Program-made: the position numbers and the translations under genes
Part shown: in pieces, positions 55,324-64,000 of the stretch
How the letters are laid out: every line of letters starts with the position of its first letter
How positions within the stretch are numbered: the first letter of the stretch is position 1
NCBI GenBank assembly: GCA_943704415.1
Contig: CALSCO010001760.1
Coordinates: forward strand, 1 to 64,000
DNA length: 64,000 nt
Direction of reading: 5' to 3'
From: Parvularia atlantis
Lineage: Eukaryota > Opisthokonta > Rotosphaerida
The notes under the pieces: generated by a model
Database searches by the model: none
Seen by the model: only the letters and a program-made list of their open reading frames with translations
What the model was told of the DNA's origin: nothing

Positions 55324-58300
55324 TTACGCGCAGCGGCCGTTGACATTGATCGGGATGCCGCAGTAGAAGAAGCTGCGGGCGCACGGCGCGCGGGATCAGC
55401 ACGCGCACAGTCGGGCGCCAGGCAACGCACTTGACCGTGGCGCTGTAGCCGCCGCCAATGGTGACCCAGAGCGTCGAGGGGTTGTCGCGCGGGATGTTGA
55501 CATAGAACGTGCGGCTGTTGATGTAAAAGTCCCAGGCGTTGCCCAGCGAGCCTTGGAACTCGACCCTGAGCGACGACGTGCAGCCGTACGCCGGGTACGC
55601 CGCAATGTTGGCCGTGACGCCGGCCTGGTTGACGTAGCCCAGGTTGCTCATGCCAGGGCACGGGTACGGGTTGTTGGCACCGGGGTTGCTCGAGCGCCAC
55701 TGCAGCGCCGGCATCCTGGTCTGAGTCACACTCAGCGTTGTCGCCAGCGGGTTGTACACGGCCGCGTTGACGTAGATCGTGATGCCTCCAAGGCAAAACC
55801 ACGAGCACGAGAAGCTGCTGAAATAGATCTGGTCGCGTGGTCGTCAGTCTGCAGCCACCGTGCACGTGCGCGCGCAGCATACCCGGGGCACGACCAGGAA
55901 GCCCGGCAGCTGCGAGTTGAGGCCGTTGATGGTGGCGTAGATTGTCACACTCTGCAGCGCCGTCTGCAGCGCCGAGTACGGGTTTGGCGTCTGCGGCACG
56001 GTTGCCACGGTCGAGCCACGCAGGTACACGCCCGTGGCCTGGCCTGCGAGCGCGCCCGGCCGGTCAGCGTCCAGCGCACGCCGCCGCGGGCGCTCACGCA
56101 CTGTTGATCCAGGCCGAGAGCAGCGCGCTGACGTCGCCATTGTTCTGAAGAACGCCCGTCGCGCCCACTGTCGCGCCCGTCGTCGGCAAGAAGATGCCCG
56201 AGTTCTGCTGCGTGTAGCCCAGGTAGCCGTTGCTGCTCTGACGGCGCAGGTCGAGGAAGAACAAGCCCAGGGTGGCCTGGAGCGAGGGGCTGCCGCCGAG
56301 GGTCATCGTCGTGCTGAACTGCAGCGTGTTGCCCGTGCCGCCGAGCACGTTGATCGCGCCGACAGTGATCTTGCCGTTGAAGTTGTTGTAGCCCGTGAGC
56401 GGGATCGCCGCCGTGAACGGCACGTTCGAGATCACGATCGTGTTTGTGCCAAAGCCGTAGGTCACGTCCGACACCCACTGGTTGCTGACGCGCTTGGTCG
56501 CCGTGTCGATGCGCACGTTCGCCTGGCCGTTGGCATACATCGTCACCGCCGTCTGCGACAGCACCAGCTGGATAAACGTGGCCAGGCTGACGGCGCCGGC
56601 GCGTCAGGCACGCGCAACAGAGGCCGGCTCTCACGCACTTGCTCTGGCTGGTCACTGTGAGCGCGCTGGCCAGACCGATCTGCACATTGTACTGCTGCAG
56701 GCCAGCCGAGCTGCACCGGCACCAACGTCAGTGGCACGCGCAAACCCCCCGAACCCGCGCGCAAGCGCGACGTACACGAGGGCCACAGGGATGTTGGTCA
56801 GGACGACGTAGCCGATCTGCTTGGCCGTGGTGTACGTGTTGTCGACGTAGAAGTTGAGCGTGAGCGACGTGACGAGCTGAATCTACGTGACGGAAGCGCG
56901 CGCGCTCGCGTGAGCCCGCGCGTGCACGTGTCAAGACGCAGTGACACGCACGTTGATGCCAAACGTGAACGGGTTGGTGAACGTGAGCTGCACTGTGCCG
57001 CCCAGCTTGGGCGAGTTCGGATTGCTCAGGTCGACCGACAGCGGCACGCCCGGCGCGAGTGCCACGGCGCTGACGAGCTGCAGGCCCTGGGGCGCAATCA
57101 CCTGGCCCTGCGGCGCCAGCTGGTTGCAAACGGACGAGAGCCACGCCGGCACCGAGCCGGACGTGCCCGACGGCACTGACGAGGCGATGGTCATGGTCAC
57201 GGTCAGCTGCGACGTTAGGCCGCTGAGGTAGTTGGTGAAGAACGTGCCGGCGACGGCGTAGGCGTCCGAGGCGGGCACGACGGCGCCGCTGGCAGAGAAG
57301 ACGTTGTTGCCGGGCGCGAAGGTGAAGGGCGTGACCTTGGCGTAGCCCATGTACTTGCCCTGGTAGTACATCGAGAACGTGAGGTCGCCCATGTTGAGCG
57401 TCGCGATCGACGGGTTGGACAGCGACGCCCCCACGATCAGCGAGACACCGCCCAGGCTGGGCAGGTTGGCGGGCAGCTGCACCGACGTGATCGAGATGGT
57501 CGGCAAGCCGCCGATGCCTGGCGAGCGCGCGCACATCAAACATGTCAGACGAGGGCATACGGTGCAGCCGTGATGATGCGGACGCGTACCCGTCAGCTGC
57601 GACACGACCGAGATCGAGTTGATAGTGAGCGAGATCGTGCCCACGCTCGTCGTCACGCTCACGGTCGCCGAGCCCGACAGGCGCAGCGAGAGCTGGCTCA
57701 GGTTGACAAACTTGACCATGAACGAGCTGAAGGCCGAGCCGTCGCCCTCGAGCGTGATCGTGCCGGGCATGGTCACGACGATCGCCGTCGAGGACGACGA
57801 CGTGGTCGGTGCAGGTGTCAACACGGCGTAGCTGTGCAAGGCGCGCGCGTATCGCGCTGCGTGAGCGCGCTGCTCGCGCCACGGGCGCAGCGGCCACGCA
57901 CGTGCCGAGCAGGGCGTTGTTCGAGTTGTCGTACGTCTGCGCGTTGAGCATGACCGTGTTGGTGATCAGCTTGCCGTTGGGGCCAAGCGGCGACGTGATG
58001 GCGATGGTCGCGCCGGCCGTGAAGCCGACTTGCGACTGCGACTGCCAGTTGGGGATGAGCGTGAGCGACTGGAACGTCACGCCCGTAACGAGCGCTGTGG
58101 TCGAGCCAGGCAGCGACGTCGACATCGTCAGCCCCTGCAGGCTGCAGCGGCGCGTGTGTCAGCCTTCTCCCAGCCGCGCTGGCAGAAGCACGCGCACCCG
58201 GTCGAGATGTACGCGTAGCTGCTCGACGACGCCGGCACAACCGCCTGCACGTCCACCGCGATGCCGTTGACGTAGTTGTTGAACAGGCTGGTCGTCGCCA

Positions 58301-61300
58301 CGAGGTTGGTGTCGTCGATGGGCGCGATCGAGCCCGTGAGCGTGAGTGTCGTTGTGCCTGCGTCGCGGCAGCCGGCAGCGGGTCAGCACGAGGGACGCGT
58401 GCGCCTGGCGCGTGCCGCCGCACCGGGCGTGATTACGCCGTTGGACGCAGACGTGAACGTGCCCATGTTGACCGACTGGTAGACTGCGCGTCCGCCGCGT
58501 CAGCACGGCCCTCGCTGGAAGCACGAACGCACAGATGTTGAACTGGACGGGGCCGGGCGCGAACGTGACAATGCCGTTGGTCGGGAACTGCACCGTGACC
58601 GAGCCAAGGATCTGCGACTGCGTCGACGAGGCCAGGCTGAAGCTCGTCACCGTCACGTCCGTGATGCCGTTGAGGGCTGCGGATTGCGGGAGCGTGAGCG
58701 CGCTGCTGCGAGTGCCCGGCCGCCACGCACCCGCCAGCGATGACGTCTCATTCACGGCGACGCCGCTGAGCGTGATCGGGCCGATCGAGGGAACGCTGAG
58801 CAGCACGTTGGCCGTGCCGGTGACGCCGAGCGTGACCGAGGGGTTGTTGGTGAACTGCTGGATCACCGTGCCAAACACGCTCTGGTCTGTCACCTGCAGC
58901 GTGCCCGTGAGGGTCGCGCGCACAAACGTGTTGCTGCACCGAGCCGTCAGCAGCAGCGACAGCCGCCAGGGACGAGCGCACACCTGGACGACTGGATTGT
59001 GGCGGTCGGCGACATGGTGCCAAAGGCGCGGCCGAGGTTATCGCGCAGCGTGATGGTCGACACGAGGCCCGTCGTTGTGATCTCGGCTTCGCCGAGGGGC
59101 GAATCGATCAGAATCTCGACTGTGCGCGCATCCTGTCAGCACCACCCACGGCAACGGCAAGGGCGCTGCGCACCCGAGGCGGTCGTGACGACGGTGTCGG
59201 GGCCGGTCGCCGTCATCGACAGCGAGAAGAAGTTGAAGCCGGTGATCAGGTCGATCGCGTTGCCGTTGAGCGTCGCCGACATCTCCAGGCCGGCGATCGA
59301 CTCGTTAATGAGCGGGTTGGCAGACGCGGGCACGTGCGTGGACGCCTTGGCAACGACCGTCGTGAGCTGTGAGCGCACGTGCGGGCCGGTGAGCGCGACG
59401 CTTCGCGCGCCCAACGCCCAGCGCGACGCACAACGCCCGTGATGTAGTCGGTGAACAGCTGGTTGGCCACCGATGCCGCCTCGGGAACGATCACGCCTGC
59501 GCACGCACGCGCCGCGCGCGTGAGCATAAGATGTCGGCACACCAACGATGACGGCGAGAGCGCACCGAGCATGTTGACGTGGTTCACGTTCAGGCCCGGG
59601 ATGATGTTGAGCTCGTTCGTCGTCGTGGCGTAGCCGATGTACGTGTCGTCGTAGTAGATGTCGAACGTGAGAATGCCGAGGTTGATGGAGACGATGGTCG
59701 GGTTGGGCACGACCGCCGAAATGTTGAAGCGCAGGGTTTCGCCCGACGAGTCCGACAGGTCAAAGAACGAGATGACGACGCCGGGGATCTTGTTGAGCGC
59801 TGCGTCGTCGGCGGCGGCGCGCGTGTGAGCCCCTCTGTCTTCGAGATCAGGCGCAAGCACAAGGCGGGGACGCACCGCGCAGGGTCGACTGCGTGTTGAT
59901 GGTGAAATTGGTCAGCTCGGTCAACCCGATCGGCGTCTTAAAGGTCACGTCCGACACGCCTGCGAGGCCCACCGTCGCCGTGGGGCTGGTGATGAAGTTC
60001 TGGATAAACTGCGGGAACGCCGGCGTCTGCGGGATTGTGGCCGTGCCCGTGATGACGACCGAGAGCGACTCGCTCGTAGTCTCGTAGATGACGACGTCGA
60101 CGGGGATGACGGCGCTGCCGATGACTGTGTCGGACGTGTCGAGCAGGTTGAGGCTGCTCAGCACAAGCTCCGTCACGTTCAGCAGCGAGTCGGGGCCTGT
60201 GAGCCGTGTCAGACGGCGCAGCGGCGACCCTGCGCAGCGATGGGTGCACGCACCGAGCGGCGAGTTGAGCGTGATGACCGCATCGGCGACGAGGCCGGCG
60301 GTGTAGTCGGGGAACGGGTCGAGGAAGAGGCTCTTGAACTCGATGCCGGCAATGAGGTTCTCGGTGCTCGGCGCGACCTGCGTGCTCAGCTCGAGGCCCG
60401 TCAGGCCGAGGTTGATGATCGGGTTGCTCGAGGCCTGCTCCGCCGCAACGGCCTGCACGTCCGACGTCACGCCCGTGACGTAGTTGCTCAGGAGGATGTT
60501 GGCCGTATCCAGGGCGTCGGTATCAGGCGCGATGACGCCGGTCATGGCCAGGTCGTTGACACCCGGCTGCATCGTCACGTCGGTCGCGACAAGGGTGCCC
60601 ATCTTCTTGCCCTGGAACATGACGTCGAACGTGACGTCGCCGAGAGCCATCGAGACCGACGCCGGATTGATCACGCGCACGGTCGCGACCACGTTGATCG
60701 CCTCAATCGTCGACGTCGACAGGTCAAACTCGGTGATCGTCACGTCCTGCAGGCCGTTCATGCCTGCGTTGCGCGCGGGGTGGGTGAGCACCCTCACGGC
60801 GGTCTTCTCACAGCCTGCGCACCGTTCAGCGCGACGCTCGCTTGCAGCCCAATCGTCGATAGCGACAGGCTGCCGATGGGCAGCTGCGTGTCGGCCGACG
60901 CAACGCCGTCGATCAGCAGCGTCACGTTCTCGGCCTGGATAAAGTTCTGCACAAACACGCCAAAGCTGCGCTTGCCTGCGACCCGTCACGGTTCAGCTGT
61001 CCTGCCGGGCAAGAAAGCGCAGGCGACGCGACACGCACGGCTGGCGACGATGAGCGTGCCGTCGATCTGCGTCTCGTACATGTTTGCAGCGACCTCTGTC
61101 ACGAGGCTCTGCGGGGCCGTGAGCGTGCCCACGTCGTTGCCCTGGTCGTCGGTCAGCGTCGCGCTCGTGATGCCTGCTCAGGGTGAGCAACTCGTGTGGG
61201 TGCGTGCGCGCGTGCCGCGCGTGCACGCACCCATCATCTCGATGATGAGCGGCGCGTTGCCGAGCGGGTTGGTCACGGACACAAGCGTGTCGGCCGACAT

Positions 61301-61388
61301 GAACACCTCGTCAGGACCGCCCGAGATCGCGTCGAGCGTGATCGTCGAGAAGTCAAGCGCGTTGACTAGGGGCACGTCGTTCGGCGGG

Positions 61389-61433
<45 letters not shown>

Positions 61434-64000
61434 GCGAGGGCTGGCGTAAGCAGACGGCGGTCGGTGCCGTGCGGTCGGCCACGCACCGGCGCGCTCAGCC
61501 GGAAGCCCTCGAAGCCCGAGGCCAGCAGCGTGTTGGCGATCGCGTTCGGGCCGGCCACGCCGACAACGTCGCTCGTGATGCCGCCGAGGTAGTTGTCAAA
61601 CAGGAGCTGCATCGACGCGGCGTTGGCGTCGGTCACGTTGTCGAGCACGGCGCGGAAGTCGATCTGGTTGCTCGTTTGGAAAAATGTGACGTTATTTGCG
61701 TAGATGTAGCCGAGGCGCGTGCTGTTAAAGAACCTGCGCGGGCGGTATGAGGACGCGCATGCCGTGAGCGCTGAGGCGTGCGCACATGTCGACGACCATG
61801 TCGCCCACGGGCACGACCGCCACCGACGGGTTGAAGATCTGCATCACGACAAGGACGACGAGCTCCTCCGCGGTCGACTGGGTCAGGTCCACGCTCGTCA
61901 CGACCGAGTCCTTCAGGTTGTCCATGCCGAGCAGCGACGTCGAGACGAGGAGCGGGATGTCGGCGAGCGGGACGGCGCCAAACGGCCCGACGACCGCCGT
62001 GGCGTCGCTTGTGCCCTTGAGCGTCACGTTGACGCTGGGCGTGCGCATGAAGTTCTGCACGAAGCGCGTGAAGGCGCCTGGGTCGCCGCTCGAGACGTCG
62101 ACCGGAATGGTGAAGGCCAGCTGAATCGTGAGGATGAGGCCGGAGACTGCGAGGCGGACGGCGTCACGGGCCGCAGCGGCTCGAAACGCGCGGCGCAAGG
62201 CAAACACGCACCAGACCACCGCGTGACCGGCGTGCTCGGAACCTGCACCGTCAGCACGCGCTCGTTGCGGTCGTCGTACATGGCCACGTCGATGCTGACC
62301 TCGTCCACGCGAAGCGTCGCCTGCGAGCCGAGCGGGCTGGACGCGCGGTCAGCGCTCTTGCCAGTGGCGTGTGCGTGCGCGGCGCACTTCTTGATGTTGA
62401 TCGAGACCGTGCCGCTGAACTCGATCGCCGTCTCCGACACCGGGTCAAACTTGGCCGACAGGAAGGTGATGTCGCGGATGAGCACATCCGTCAGGCCAGG
62501 CACGGCGGCGATGAGGGACCAGGGCGCGAGGGCTGCGCGCGGCGCCGGCGTGTCAGCAGAGCAGCAAAGAGGGAGCCTGGCATCGCGCATCGCGCACCGG
62601 CCTGCAGCAGCGGCGAGTCGACGCCGTTCGGGGCCACGCGCGCCTGGACCGCCATGAAGTTGCCCGTGAGGTACACCTGGAACATCTCGAGCACGGTCTG
62701 CGGCAGCGGCACGGTCAATCATCAGCGCGACCCAAAAAAAAAAAAGTGTCGTAGCCGCACCGCCACGACGTCCGGATCGGCCGAGCCCGTGACAATGCTG
62801 CCGGCCATCTGCACCGTGCTGGGCCCGCGCGAGATGACGAGGTCGCCGACCGAGACGGCCGCGCCAACGTCGAGCTGGCGCTGCAGCGCAGACGACAGGT
62901 ACGACATCTGCGCCGCGGCAGGGTCAGCGCCGCCGCCTCGTGCGCACGCGGCGGGCGCACGATGAAGCTCGCCGGGCCAATGTTGAGCGCGATCGCCGAC
63001 GGGTTGAACACCGACGCCGTCAGGCGGAAGTTGATGCTCTCGTCCGTGCTCGTCGACAGGTCAAAGTTGGAGACGATGACGTTGCGCAGGCCGTTCATGC
63101 CTGTGCGTGCGCGGGGTCGCTGGCGATGAGAATCGCGCGATGGTGCCGCACAGTGGAGGGAAACAGCGCACCGGCCAGCTCGAGCGTGCGGTCGAGCGGG
63201 ATGTTGTTGAAGTTGAGGCCGCCGGACGACAGCACGGTCGAGCCCGACAGACGCATGACAAAGGTCTCGTTCAGAAGCACAGTCGAGCCAAACTCGACAA
63301 AGGCGTCCGTGTCGGTGATCTGCATCTCAACAGCGATGTCGAGCGGTTCCGTGCTGTACGCCTCAACGTAGACAGCAGGCATGCCGATGACGCCAAAGGC
63401 GTTCCGATTCTCGAGGCCAATGTTCATGTCGAACGGCTGGAGCGTGCCGCCAAACTGCGCCGCGTTGGCGACTGAGCCGACAACCTTGAGCTGGACCGTG
63501 TTGCCGTTGATGCTGAGGACGTCGAGCGTGGTCACGTTGAGGCCGGCGTTGGCGAAGGCGGCGGCGGCGATCTGGCCACCTGTGCGCGCGGCGCGCTGGC
63601 TTTGAGCGGGCGGGCACGGGGCGAGCACGGCGCGCACCGATGACGGGGATGAGCACGCCGACGATAATAGCGCCAATGATAATGGCAAGGATGATGAGGA
63701 TGATGATCAGCGTGCGGCGCGAGATGCGGCCGCCACAGTAGCGCGGCTCCTTGTTGTTCTGCGCATGCTCGGTGCGCGGTCAAAGATGCTGCGCGCGCGG
63801 GGGGAAAATATTCCAGCGCACCAGGTACAGGTCCACGACCTCGAGGCCGTCCAGGCCGTAGCCGCCAAAGCGACCGAGCAGGTCCAGGTTGCCGGCCGAC
63901 GCGCTCGGGTCCTCCGACACGGACACACCCGAACCGGCGAGCAGGTCCAGCTGCGCACGCGCGCGCACGACGACGAGCGGGTGAGCTGTGTGCAGAGCGA
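55324..64000 (-). CDS. Giant membrane protein with LEA2/DUF3712-like repeats (5' end outside window)
   Basis: At least 25 exons on the minus strand; the 5' end lies beyond base 64000. The first visible exon (about 63950) begins after an acceptor with LDLLAGSGVSVSEDP. Soon after comes a basic-flanked membrane helix (RRTLIIILIILAIIIGAIIV), so the protein is probably type II with a very large outer part. That part has about eight divergent units of 150-300 residues. Typical pieces are NGL-DVTI-EFDLSTST, a span with NPS and GD-TF-VMFQGK-MG, PG-N---M-G, NY-TGVTSDVQAV, GLELS, then a TNPLG or SPLG strand. These resemble LEA2 or DUF3712 beta domains. The C-terminus is different, Cys-containing (SFFYCGIPINVNGRCA). 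No catalytic motif is seen; adhesion, coat or lipid-transfer roles are guesses. Confidence 0.7.
61392..61431 (+). repeat. (TG)n microsatellite in the giant repeat gene
   Basis: About 20 TG units inside an intron of the LEA-like gene, between exons ending FRLSAPV and beginning FPPNDVPLVNALDF. On the coding strand it is (CA)n next to the acceptor, the same position as in the katanin intron. Confidence 0.95.

Overview
The window is nuclear DNA from a very GC-rich eukaryote. Almost every gene is split by many short introns of roughly 45-80 bases. Their donors are strikingly uniform (GTGCG), they carry a CTGAC or CTCAC branch-like box, and they end in a plain CAG. Genes are packed head-to-head and tail-to-tail with gaps of only 25-200 bases. 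The gene set (katanin p60, RanBP9-type protein, DENN-RUN protein, RhoGAP-SH3, USP20/33-type peptidase, CYP51 plus sterol C24-methyltransferase, Kre9/KNH-like wall domain, DUF3712/LEA-like repeats) fits a unicellular eukaryote near the fungi, such as a zoosporic fungus or another free-living protist. I cannot fix the species from sequence reading alone.

Layout. 0-5 kb: cytochrome b5 front-end desaturase, PH-domain protein, alpha/beta hydrolase-like protein, ribosomal protein uL24 (L26). 5-9.6 kb: a membrane-tethered SH3 protein with Ser/Thr repeats, and a mitochondrial RMND1/DUF155 protein whose start codon overlaps that of its neighbour. 9.8-15.2 kb: a RING finger joined to a long ARM-like array with about one exon per repeat. 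15.4-25 kb: RanBP9-like protein, a small glycine-zipper membrane protein, SAP-SNF2 ATPase, a type I membrane protein, a hypothetical protein and a RhoGAP-SH3 protein. 25-29.6 kb: multi-pass membrane protein, ER-type SDR, NSDHL-like sterol dehydrogenase. 29.7-40.8 kb: DENN-RUN protein, bacterial-type 3-hydroxybutyrate dehydrogenase, sterol C24-methyltransferase, USP20/33-like deubiquitinase. 40.8-50.3 kb: katanin p60, PNO1, thiolase-like protein, CYP51, squalene synthase. 50.3-55.2 kb: DGAT2-like acyltransferase, PC-esterase-like protein, FkbM methyltransferase. 55.3 kb to the right edge: a giant LEA2/DUF3712-like repeat protein, whose 5' end lies outside the window.

How the genes fit together. 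Four ergosterol/phytosterol pathway genes lie within 22 kb: NSDHL-like, SMT/ERG6, CYP51/ERG11 and squalene synthase/ERG9. The last two share one 122-base bidirectional promoter. Other lipid genes lie around them (front-end desaturase, SDR, DGAT2-like, thiolase-like, 3-hydroxybutyrate dehydrogenase), so lipid metabolism dominates the window without a prokaryote-style operon. Cytoskeleton and trafficking genes (katanin, RhoGAP, DENN-RUN, PH, RanBP9) and ubiquitin genes (RING-ARM, USP) make up most of the rest. I saw no tRNA, rRNA, CRISPR array, transposase, reverse transcriptase or virus-derived element.

Gene boundaries were set by joining frames at GT...AG borders by eye. The outer start and stop positions are firmer than the internal exon borders.
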